Positions 44,986 through 52,041 of a DNA stretch of 64,000 nt are shown here, piece by piece. This stretch comes from J054 sp965221985 (GTDB lineage Bacteria > Pseudomonadota > Gammaproteobacteria > Steroidobacterales > GCA-2729495). Both the position numbers and the translations under genes were made by a program. The stretch lies in NCBI GenBank assembly GCA_965221985.1, contig OZ244928.1:1364001-1428000 (forward strand), in the 5' to 3' direction. Every line of letters begins with the position of its first letter. Position 1 is the first letter of the stretch. Below the pieces are notes generated by a model. That model did not search any database. It had not been told where the DNA came from and saw only the letters and a program-made list of their open reading frames with translations.

Positions 44986-46098
44986 TTAACCGCTTGCCGG
45001 GACTAGCGGCACAGGTTCCAGGACCCAATTCTTGGAGTTGCGTCGATCGGGACAAGGAATCGAGTAGGCCATATCGCCTTTGCTATCCCGTAGCGCCTTT
45101 AGATCAATACGCCAACCCTTGGAATCCCATTCCTTCAGCCAGTCCCGATAGCGCAATACGGCCCCGTCGGAGGGAATGAGCACTTCCCGGGCTGTGCTGT
45201 CAGGTGTGCGCACTGGGTCCAGTTCCTCGAGAATGTCGATGTCTTCCTGGGCAACGACCAAGTTGACGCGGGCGATGCGATCATCATTCTCGGGCTCCAG
45301 CAAGAACGCGCGCATGTTCACGAAGAATATCCGTGTTCGGTTTTCATTCACCGGCGCTTCGAAAAAATACTGTGAGAATCGGTTGGTTTCTGAGAAGTTG
45401 ATCCAGGTGATCATGGTATTCGGACCTACGTGTCCAGAACCTGCCTCTACCTCGGGTACCAAGGTTGACTCGTCACCCAGTGCTTCAGTCCCCTTGACTT
45501 CGTTTTCGAACTTCACCAAGAATTTGCTGCCCCAGGGGATGTCTTGTACATCCAGAGGTTTGCGGCGCAGATTCTCATTCATATTGGGCGAACCTTGGGC
45601 CGGATGCACAAACTCATTGTGCGAGGGGTCTAAACCGTTTTCCATGGATCGTTCATAGAACGCACCGACCTCAAACACCGTGAGCTTATTGGCTCGCCAG
45701 CCTTCCTTGTTCCATTCGGGAATCTCCAGCAGGGGCGGGCGCTCGTCTTCTGGCAAATCGCCGAGAAAGGCGAAAATGATGCCGTAGCGTTCTTCGGTGG
45801 GAAAGCTATCGACCTTGGCTCTTGCCGGTGGTTTATCGTCGGGTAAAGACGGGATGTGGTTGCATTTCCCATCACCGCCGAAACGCCAACCGTGATATGG
45901 GCAAACCACGGACCCGTCGCGGACCCAGCCCTTGCCTAGGGAGCCGCCGCGGTGAATACAGACATCACGCAGCACATGAGGGTTGCCATCCTCATCGCGG
46001 AACGCCACAAATCGAAGTCCCAGCACTTGCGTACGATGGGGTTTATCGGCCTCGACTTCTTCGCTACTAGCGATGGGATACCAGAAATTGATGTACAT
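44986..46098 (-). CDS. Rieske-type oxygenase alpha-subunit family protein
   Basis: A 370-residue aromatic-ring-hydroxylating or O-demethylase type oxygenase. The Rieske ligands are Cys47/His49 in CIHRGG and Cys66/His69 in CPYHGW. The mononuclear iron site is seen in ENGLDPSHNEFVHPAQG (His160, His165, with Asn154 or Asp157 in the relay). The family includes vanillate O-demethylase and PAH or PaO-like enzymes. No reductase gene is adjacent. It is the first gene of the leftward locus. Confidence 0.92.
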   Translation of the reverse strand: MYINFWYPIASSEEVEADKPHRTQVLGLRFVAFRDEDGNPHVLRDVCIHRGGSLGKGWVRDGSVVCPYHGWRFGGDGKCNHIPSLPDDKPPARAKVDSFPTEERYGIIFAFLGDLPEDERPPLLEIPEWNKEGWRANKLTVFEVGAFYERSMENGLDPSHNEFVHPAQGSPNMNENLRRKPLDVQDIPWGSKFLVKFENEVKGTEALGDESTLVPEVEAGSGHVGPNTMITWINFSETNRFSQYFFEAPVNENRTRIFFVNMRAFLLEPENDDRIARVNLVVAQEDIDILEELDPVRTPDSTAREVLIPSDGAVLRYRDWLKEWDSKGWRIDLKALRDSKGDMAYSIPCPDRRNSKNWVLEPVPLVPASG

Positions 46099-46404
46099 AG
46101 GTTCTTATACTCTGTTTTGCTGGCCGGCAATAATGCAGCCAATTTGGATCGGGGCACCGTAAGGGTAAACCGAAAAATCCGCTCTGCGGTTACGAGTGTA
46201 CGCTCCAGCAACTAGCGAATACGTCCCCTAGCAAGGAATGCAGCAGCGCCGATGAAGTGTAAGAACGCATGTGCCAGTGCCAAACTGACTCCCTGCTCGT
46301 GCTTATGCCCGTCATCGATCATGCCGCAGGCTTGATGCGTAACTTGAATTTTGATCTTGCGTGCAGCCATTGCGATAACATTTTCATCCTAAGCGTAAGC
46401 GGCG
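46099..46404. other. 306-base gap: promoter region for the Rieske gene plus a weak ORF
   Basis: No terminator or strong promoter was recognised. The only possible gene is the leftward 52-codon ORF at 46212-46370, listed separately with low confidence. Confidence 0.5.
46212..46370 (-). CDS. Possible small protein of 52 residues, doubtful
   Basis: An ATG-started leftward ORF encoding a basic N-terminus (MAARKIKIQV), a His-rich middle (DDGHKHEQ) and a hydrophobic C-terminal helix ending ARGRIR. No good ribosome site precedes it and no family is recognised. It could be a relic or chance ORF. Its orientation agrees with neighbouring genes. Confidence 0.25.
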   Translation of the reverse strand: MAARKIKIQVTHQACGMIDDGHKHEQGVSLALAHAFLHFIGAAAFLARGRIR

Positions 46405-47004
46405 CTATTGGACTGCCTTTGGTGAATATTTAAGGTACACCGTGTTATCTGAATCGGTGGATTCTTTGTTCTCAACGTTGATGACTAGGCACTGATCGAA
46501 TGCCTCTTGCGCGATCACGACCAGCCCGCCAAAGGGCCAATCCGGCGGTCCGCTATCTGGCGCGTATTGATAGGTGAGGCGATCGGACAAATAACGATAA
46601 GCGCAACGATGCGCATGTCGCCGTTGCGGGACGGAATAGTCGGCGAACTCTTGTGACAGGGCGATGGCATCCAAGGCCTCGCCCGCGGCGAGCAAGAAGC
46701 CGTAGACAACTTCCACCGAGCCGTTGAGCTTCGCCAATTCGTTGTCACTCATGTCGCGCAAGGAGTCGACAAATTTCTTGTATTCAGGCCAGTCGGTGCT
46801 CGACCAGCTTGATTCTTCGGCCGCCGCTAAGACCACTGTAAACAAGGACAGTCCAACAAGCGCCGCACTGGCGCAATGTCCTAAGCGCGCGCGATTTGTT
46901 GCATTGCCGCGCGGCAATTTCCTGCCGCAATTTGCGCGTTTTCTAAGATAATTTGCAAGGCATTTGACCCAAGCACTTGAAAAGTCGAGACGAAAATTTG
47001 ACAT
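46405..47004 (-). CDS. Hypothetical exported protein
   Basis: Not recognised. Around residues 45-70 (from ATG 47004) is a signal-like segment (GHCASAALVGLSLFTVVLAAA), so the true start may be later, possibly a TTG near 46921. The mature part is helical and polar: WPEYKKFVDSLRDMSDNELAKL, EALDAIALSQEFADY, and then RCAYRYLSDRLTYQY. The C-terminus looks intact. No regulatory context is evident. The open frame extends further upstream but that part lacks coding character. Confidence 0.55.
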   Translation of the reverse strand: MSNFRLDFSSAWVKCLANYLRKRANCGRKLPRGNATNRARLGHCASAALVGLSLFTVVLAAAEESSWSSTDWPEYKKFVDSLRDMSDNELAKLNGSVEVVYGFLLAAGEALDAIALSQEFADYSVPQRRHAHRCAYRYLSDRLTYQYAPDSGPPDWPFGGLVVIAQEAFDQCLVINVENKESTDSDNTVYLKYSPKAVQ

Positions 47005-47314
47005 AATGATGTGCAGTTGCAAGCTCGCTGACCGTGGCGCAGATTCAGTCTGCAGACTAAACCGATTGCTCCCCATCAGTAGGCCGGAAAACAATACCAA
47101 GATCGTTGATCTTAGGATGCGGATCCAGCACTTCGTGGCCCGGTTAATGTCTCGGCCTTGCCGGGACGAGTTGATACGGGTTTTCGGTTTGATCGGAAGG
47201 CCGCAGTGAGTGTGGCACAAAAAATAAGAATCTAAGAATTTTAAGGGGACAGACTTTGGCCGAAGTTCGTTAAGGACTTCGGCCTTTTCTTTTTTGCTCT
47301 GGTATCTTTGCCCC
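47005..47314. other. 310-base gap with terminator and possible mobile-element scar
   Basis: No convincing gene. It contains a rightward intrinsic terminator (47258-47295) although no gene precedes it on that strand, and the phrase TTAAGGGGACAGACTTT at 47240-47257, which resembles sequence often seen beside REP-associated (Y1) transposase genes. The latter link is from memory and weak. A small RNA ending at the terminator is possible. Confidence 0.45.
47258..47295 (+). terminator. Intrinsic terminator 20 bases before a methyltransferase start
   Basis: A perfect 9-bp stem (GGCCGAAGT/ACTTCGGCC, loop of 9) is followed by TTTTCTTTTTT. The structure is textbook for rightward termination. It lies directly upstream of the ATG at 47315 and downstream of leftward genes only, so it ends either a short RNA from the gap or an attenuated leader of the methyltransferase gene. 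Confidence 0.85.
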
Positions 47315-48262
47315 ATGAATACGCACGAGCTTGATACTTTCGTTCAGACCTATCAGTGGGCCAAGGATTGGAGCGAGCTGCCCTGGGCTCATGATGAGGC
47401 AACCTTGTTCTTGGCTGAAATCTGTACCAAACGGCCAGCCGGCAAGGCATTGGATATTGGCTGTGGCGCCGGCACTGATTCAGTGTATTTGGCCCAACGC
47501 GGTTGGGAAGTAACCTCGCTAGATTTTGTTCCCAAGGCCTTGGAGTTTACTGAGCATCGCGCCCAACAAGCGGGTGTTTCGGTTATCCCGGTGGAGGCCG
47601 ACATCACGCAATGGCAAGTGCCGGAACCCTTTGATTTGGTACTTGATCACGGCCTATTGCATAACATGGACCCGGTTCGCTATTCGGCTTATCGTGACCG
47701 GATTATCGACGCTGTTGACGAGCACGGTGATTTTATATTGCTGCATTGGCATCCTAGCTATCCTGGTCAAGAAAACGGTGAAGTGGGTCCGACCCGCCGC
47801 AATCGCGAAGAGATTAACGAGTTCTTTGCGCCAGAGTTTCAAGAGCGATACTTCGCGCGGGAAGAATTTCAGGACTTACCCGCCATGGTCGGCGGTGGTA
47901 TGTCGCAAGCCTACTACTGGTTTCGTCGTAACCAGGCACATTGGCGGCCGCAGGCGCTGGTGGACCAAGTTCGTAAGACGCTAGAGCGCCATAGCTATTC
48001 CGCGGACACTCAAGCTGCTCCGCCGATACCCACTGAAATCCTTGCGCGGCTCGTGGGTCCCGGGCGGCTGGGTATTCACCATGCGGTACCTGAGCCGGCC
48101 GATGCTGCTGGATTGCTCAGTGATTGGGCGAATTCTCTAGAAGACGATGCAGAAGCCTTGATCAGACATTTTGCCAGCGACGAACACGCCGCGCTATGTG
48201 GGGAAAACCCCCGATGCACCGAGTGTGAAGTCAAGTTTTGTAAGCGCTTGCGTTATCGCTAA
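47315..48262 (+). CDS. Class I SAM-dependent methyltransferase with C-terminal four-Cys motif
   Basis: A 315-residue protein. Residues about 1-215 form a Rossmann-like methyltransferase: motif I LDIGCGAGTDSVYLAQRG, acidic VTSLDFVPKAL, motif IV DLVLDHGLLHNM. It resembles thiopurine or tellurite-type enzymes. A roughly 100-residue C-terminal extension ends with Cys295, Cys301, Cys304 and Cys309 (C-x5-C-x2-C-x4-C), similar to but not identical with the endonuclease III iron-sulfur loop (C-x6-C-x2-C-x5-C). It may bind a metal or cluster. No ribosome site is clear before 47315. Confidence 0.82.
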   Translation: MNTHELDTFVQTYQWAKDWSELPWAHDEATLFLAEICTKRPAGKALDIGCGAGTDSVYLAQRGWEVTSLDFVPKALEFTEHRAQQAGVSVIPVEADITQWQVPEPFDLVLDHGLLHNMDPVRYSAYRDRIIDAVDEHGDFILLHWHPSYPGQENGEVGPTRRNREEINEFFAPEFQERYFAREEFQDLPAMVGGGMSQAYYWFRRNQAHWRPQALVDQVRKTLERHSYSADTQAAPPIPTEILARLVGPGRLGIHHAVPEPADAAGLLSDWANSLEDDAEALIRHFASDEHAALCGENPRCTECEVKFCKRLRYR

Positions 48263-48680
48263 TAAAGCCGTCACCGAATCTCTTGAAAAGGCCAATGCGG
48301 CCTTGGCGAAGGCCTTTAATCATGCCTGGTCCGATCGCGACCTGGACGAGCTGTTGCAACTACTGGCCCCCGACGTGCGCTATATGATCTACGAAGATGG
48401 TCCCATCAAGCAGGGGCGGGCCGAGGTCGCGGAGGCCGTTGGGCGATTCATGGCTAAGTTCAGCCGAATCGAGTTTTCCATCCAGCGATTGACTGCCATG
48501 GGTTCGGTGGTCATTCACGAGCGTACGGAGGACTACTACGGACCTAGCGGTACACTGGATACGCATTTTCATGTCGTTGGCTTGCTGGTGTTCCACGATG
48601 GTCTCATCAGCGTATGGCGCGATTACACTATGCCGGGCGCTGAGCAAATCATCGGCCCCCTGTGTACACAAAAGGAGTAA
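48225..48680 (+). CDS. NTF2/SnoaL-like protein
   Basis: A cytoplasmic protein of about 151 residues. The pattern ALAKAFNHAWSDRDLDELLQLLAPDVRYMI followed by strands ending ISVWRDYTM is characteristic of SnoaL or limonene-epoxide-hydrolase-like NTF2 folds, which bind small hydrophobic molecules. The start is uncertain: GTG at 48225 is the latest plausible codon and overlaps the methyltransferase gene; no ATG precedes the first helix. The next gene follows 3 bases later. Confidence 0.72.
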   Translation: MKSSFVSACVIANKAVTESLEKANAALAKAFNHAWSDRDLDELLQLLAPDVRYMIYEDGPIKQGRAEVAEAVGRFMAKFSRIEFSIQRLTAMGSVVIHERTEDYYGPSGTLDTHFHVVGLLVFHDGLISVWRDYTMPGAEQIIGPLCTQKE

Positions 48681-48683
48681 GAC

Positions 48684-49082
48684 GTGATCACGTATTTCTA
48701 TTGGGCGCTCGTTTTTGGCGCAGCGCTGGTTCTTGTCTATTTGTTTGCTACACGCATGGACAATTGGCGTGGCGCCATGCTAGCGGCCGGTTTGACTCTA
48801 TTGATGGGTTGGGCAGCCTATTTTTTCTATTTTCAGCAAATATTCGTCAAGCGCTACGGTGGCGTGATGGCCATTAAGGTTCCCGCGGGGCGCTACCACA
48901 TTGCCGCCACCTGGAAGGATGACAATCTTTGGATCGAAAATTATGATCCAGCCAAGAATGAATGTATTTTTTCTGAATACTCCAAGGGCAACTTATTGCA
49001 GGGTAAGGTCACTATTAAAGACTGTAATCCGATTTTGATTGGTGGTATTGATGGTGGTCGACAGGGCTTAATTTCGCAATGA
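48684..49082 (+). CDS. Small membrane protein of unknown function
   Basis: A 132-residue protein starting at GTG with an AAGGAG ribosome site. Two hydrophobic helices (about 4-21 and 31-50) are followed by a soluble domain of about 80 residues with beta strands (GRYHIAATWKDDNLWIENY) and two Cys. No family recognised. It overlaps msrB by 4 bases (ATGA), suggesting coupling within a methyltransferase to msrB operon. Confidence 0.72.
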   Translation: MITYFYWALVFGAALVLVYLFATRMDNWRGAMLAAGLTLLMGWAAYFFYFQQIFVKRYGGVMAIKVPAGRYHIAATWKDDNLWIENYDPAKNECIFSEYSKGNLLQGKVTIKDCNPILIGGIDGGRQGLISQ

Positions 49083-49498
49083 CAAAGTTGAAGAAATCCA
49101 AGACTGACTGGCGATCGCTTATTGCGGCAGAGCGATTCCACATCTTGTTTGAAGAAGGCACTGAACGCGCCGGTACCAGCCCACTGAACGAGGAGAAACG
49201 TGCGGGTACCTTTATCTGCGCCGCTTGCCATTCTCCGCTGTTCAGTTCAGAAGGGAAGTTCGATAGCGGTACGGGATGGCCGAGCTTCTTTCAGCCTCTG
49301 GACGACGAGCAAATAGAGACAAGTCGAGATTTTAAACTGATATTGCCGCGCACCGAATATCATTGCGCGCGCTGCGGGGGACATCAAGGCCATGTTTTCA
49401 ATGACGGTCCGCCGCCGACCGGAAAACGCTACTGTAATAACGGACTGGCCTTATTATTTGTGCCCGACGAGGAAGCGCTTCCGGAACTCCGTGAATAA
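49079..49498 (+). CDS. msrB: Peptide methionine (R)-S-oxide reductase
   Basis: A 139-residue MsrB that repairs oxidised methionine. Zinc ligands CAAC and CARC frame the domain; the catalytic Cys is in RYCNNGLALLFVP, where the usual motif is RYCINS. The SGTGWPSF and HCARCGGHQGHVF segments are conserved. No signal peptide. It is coupled to the upstream membrane-protein gene and convergent with the SDR gene 4 bases on. Confidence 0.95.
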   Translation: MTKLKKSKTDWRSLIAAERFHILFEEGTERAGTSPLNEEKRAGTFICAACHSPLFSSEGKFDSGTGWPSFFQPLDDEQIETSRDFKLILPRTEYHCARCGGHQGHVFNDGPPPTGKRYCNNGLALLFVPDEEALPELRE

Positions 49499-49501
49499 AC
49501 G

Positions 49502-50515
49502 CTAAATCAAATATTTGCTGGTTAGATTGTCGCTGACTTGCCATAGCTCATTGGCCATGTCGAAATCCTCGGTGAAACCACCAGCGCGCACTGGATTACA
49601 GTGTTCGAAGAAGTAGCCGCTTACCTTGGCAAGGGCGGGCGCCGTTGCAACATAGCAGGTGGTGGCCGCGCCTTGCGCAATGGTCTTGGTGAATAATTTG
49701 CCAAGGGTTTTCAATACCAGGGGTTTCCAAGCGGGCATGTGCCGGCCTAGATTGGTGGGTATCACACCTGGGCGCAAAACATTGGCCGTGGCCCGCGTAT
49801 CGACCAAACGTTTCGCTAGCACGAGGGTGAATAGCGCATTGGCTAATTTCGATTGGCCGTAGGCCATGGCCGGGTCATAGCCTTTTTCACCCGACAAATT
49901 CCCAAACTGAATGCCCTCCGGCGGCGCATTGCGCGTGGCTTGTCCGCTGCTCACGTTGACGATGCGCCCTTGCGGAGCCGCCAGTACGGTGGAGAGCAGC
50001 TGATTCACCAAGATGAAGTGGCCCAGGTGATTCACGGCGAACTGGCGTTCAACCCCATTGACTTGTTGCAGCTCCGGGAGCTCCATGATGCCCGCGTTGC
50101 AAATCAGCATATCGATGGGTGTATCTAGTTCGCGAATTTTTTCAGCCGCGGCAACAATGCTGTCCCACTCAGCCAAGTCGAACACCGAGGTGGTAGTCAT
50201 ACCTTCGATTGAGTCGACGGTGGTTTGAGCTTTTTCCTCGCTGCGCGCCGCGCAAATGACATGGGCGCCGCGCAAAGCCAGTACCCGGGCTGTTTCGTAG
50301 CCGATGCCGGAGTTTGAACCGGTCACCAGCGCGGTCATACCGCTGAAATCCAAGTCGGCCGTAACTTCTTCCGCGGTGGCTGCGCGGTCATAGGGCCCCA
50401 CAGGTACGCCCGCTGGCCGTTCCGGTGGTTCTCCAGTGCAAGCCGAAAGGCCCGGGGCGACAGCAGCCGCAGCCGTCGATTGCAGTAACAGTCGGCGGCT
50501 AATTTTTCCTACCAC
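49502..50515 (-). CDS. SDR family oxidoreductase with Tat lipoprotein signal
   Basis: A 337-residue short-chain dehydrogenase. Cofactor motif TGSNSGIGYETA, CNAGIMELP, catalytic Ser in NVSSGQ and YGQSK (Tyr and Lys) are all present, so it should be active. The N-terminus has SRRLLLQ, a hydrophobic segment and lipobox LSAC (Cys26), a Tat-exported lipoprotein signal. Resembles retinol/WW-domain-type SDRs. It overlaps the upstream exported SDR gene by 7 bases. Confidence 0.9.
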   Translation of the reverse strand: MVGKISRRLLLQSTAAAAVAPGLSACTGEPPERPAGVPVGPYDRAATAEEVTADLDFSGMTALVTGSNSGIGYETARVLALRGAHVICAARSEEKAQTTVDSIEGMTTTSVFDLAEWDSIVAAAEKIRELDTPIDMLICNAGIMELPELQQVNGVERQFAVNHLGHFILVNQLLSTVLAAPQGRIVNVSSGQATRNAPPEGIQFGNLSGEKGYDPAMAYGQSKLANALFTLVLAKRLVDTRATANVLRPGVIPTNLGRHMPAWKPLVLKTLGKLFTKTIAQGAATTCYVATAPALAKVSGYFFEHCNPVRAGGFTEDFDMANELWQVSDNLTSKYLI

Positions 50516-51363
50516 GGAATTTTCGTACCTTGATGCGATAGAAATGTGCCGCTCATGTCGACGCCATATTGCGCAATGATGTTGACAACGGCCTCGGCGC
50601 TTTCGGTCGGCGTGAGCAAGCGCATGGGAAACTTGGACCCGGCGAGGGCCGTAGCCATCATGTCCGTATCAACTGCACCGGGAGAAATCAATGCCACGGT
50701 AATTCCTTCGTCCTTAACGGCATTGCCGATCGCCCGCATGGACATGTTCAACGCGGTCTTGCTGGCGTTATAAAACTGAATGCTGTCTCCGCGTATTAGC
50801 TGAATAGACCCCTGTACGCTGGTAATCGCCACAATCTTCTTTTGGTCACTGGCCGCGACTTGCTGTGCGAAGGCTTGCGCCATGCGCAGAGGACCTGCCA
50901 CGTTGGTATCTATGATTCGCGCAAACAAATCAAAGTCATAGTTGCCGAATTGCTGCGCTTCGGGCGCGCCGAGTATGGCAGCGTTATTGAGCAGCACATC
51001 AACGGGTTTATCGGCGTACTTTTCCGCCAGCGCGTCGATTTGGGTTTGGTCAAGCACGTCTAGTTGCTCGACGCGAATCTTGCCGTACTGATCGGCCAAC
51101 TTGTTTAAGGCTTGGGCCTGGTCCGGCTTTCTTGCAGTTGCGATGACATCCCAGCCTCGGTCCGCATAACTGCGGGCTAGTTCTAGGCCAATCCCGCGGT
51201 TGGCGCCAGTGATCAACACGGTTCCCGTCACATCCGAGCGAAGACTGGGATCAATGAGCACTTCTTGCGGTGCGGATCTTGCGCCATGGCCCCCCGCATA
51301 GGCCAGACCGGTGGCCAGAAGTAGGATGATCAGTACAAGAAATATTGCCCGAATTTTTGTCAT
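50509..51363 (-). CDS. SDR family oxidoreductase with Sec-type signal
   Basis: A 284-residue short-chain dehydrogenase. TGANRGIGLELA (cofactor loop), LLNNAAIL, TSVQGS and YNASK are intact. The N-terminal MTKIRAIFLVLIILLLATG, then AYAGG, is a Sec-type signal or membrane anchor. A typical Sec route delivers unfolded protein, so NAD(P) binding outside is hard to explain; it may instead stay anchored facing the cytoplasm. The gene precedes the Tat-signal SDR with overlap. Confidence 0.88.
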   Translation of the reverse strand: MTKIRAIFLVLIILLLATGLAYAGGHGARSAPQEVLIDPSLRSDVTGTVLITGANRGIGLELARSYADRGWDVIATARKPDQAQALNKLADQYGKIRVEQLDVLDQTQIDALAEKYADKPVDVLLNNAAILGAPEAQQFGNYDFDLFARIIDTNVAGPLRMAQAFAQQVAASDQKKIVAITSVQGSIQLIRGDSIQFYNASKTALNMSMRAIGNAVKDEGITVALISPGAVDTDMMATALAGSKFPMRLLTPTESAEAVVNIIAQYGVDMSGTFLSHQGTKIPW

Positions 51364-51381
51364 TTTTTTTCCCTCAATGAG

Positions 51382-51933
51382 CTAGTCATGGCCGTATTTT
51401 ACGGTATGCGCGGCTTTGCTAGCGTCGCTATGCCATATTTGCCGCGGACCATAGCCATCCTTCCGCAGCCATTGCTGTGTATACACGATCCTTTCGGGAT
51501 CGATGCGGATTAATTGCATATCAGGTGCCTTGTCCAAGGGCTTGCCGAGCTGCTCCGCCGATGCCGCCCAGCGATAAATCGACATGGCCTGTTTATGGTC
51601 CGCCGTGCCTGGATTGATAAATTCCGCGTTACCGAATAGCTGCGCGCCCTGCACACTGGCCCAGCCGGAGTTCTCTCCATAGATCGCGAAACAAACCCTT
51701 GGATCATGCTGTAGTGCTTTTATTTTCGGGCTACCTGGTTGCGGCAGGATGTAGACGGATAAATTGTCGGGGTGGTACTCAACAGGACTGCCGATGGGAC
51801 CGTTCTTGCCGATGGTACACAGTACGCCCATCCAGTGAGTCGCAATAAAATGTTCCAGGCGTGTCTCTAACTCGTCACGCGGCAGTTGTTTGGTGGGCCA
51901 GGGTGTTTTACTAAGCCATTCATGAGCGGCCAT
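51382..51933 (-). CDS. Pyridoxamine 5'-phosphate oxidase-like flavin protein
   Basis: A 183-residue split-barrel protein. LETRLEHFIATHWMGVLCTIGKNG and SPVEYHPDNLSVYI are the family opening strands, which bind FMN, F420 or heme. The C-terminal IRIDPERIVYTQQWLRKDGYGPRQIW block is typical of a PPOX subfamily. It is probably a reductase or oxidase of low-molecular-weight substrates. It lies 18 bases upstream of the exported SDR pair. Confidence 0.86.
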   Translation of the reverse strand: MAAHEWLSKTPWPTKQLPRDELETRLEHFIATHWMGVLCTIGKNGPIGSPVEYHPDNLSVYILPQPGSPKIKALQHDPRVCFAIYGENSGWASVQGAQLFGNAEFINPGTADHKQAMSIYRWAASAEQLGKPLDKAPDMQLIRIDPERIVYTQQWLRKDGYGPRQIWHSDASKAAHTVKYGHD

Positions 51934-52041
51934 TTCTTATCCTCGGCGAAATTCTAGGGCGTACCCTAGCAGTCCGTCCGATCCATGGCCTGACACAAGT
52001 TTTGTCTAAACCACGCAGGGGATAGAGACTATTCTTTGGGG

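Noticed and set aside
44672..44989. Open frames on both strands in the gap before the MscS-type gene, including one reading YLFTIANRADAWLQAFG
   Set aside because: No ribosome site, family match or start is convincing; may be chance or very old relic.
47240..47257. TTAAGGGGACAGACTTT as the edge of a REP-associated transposase element
   Set aside because: No transposase gene, second end or target duplication found; the resemblance is from memory only.
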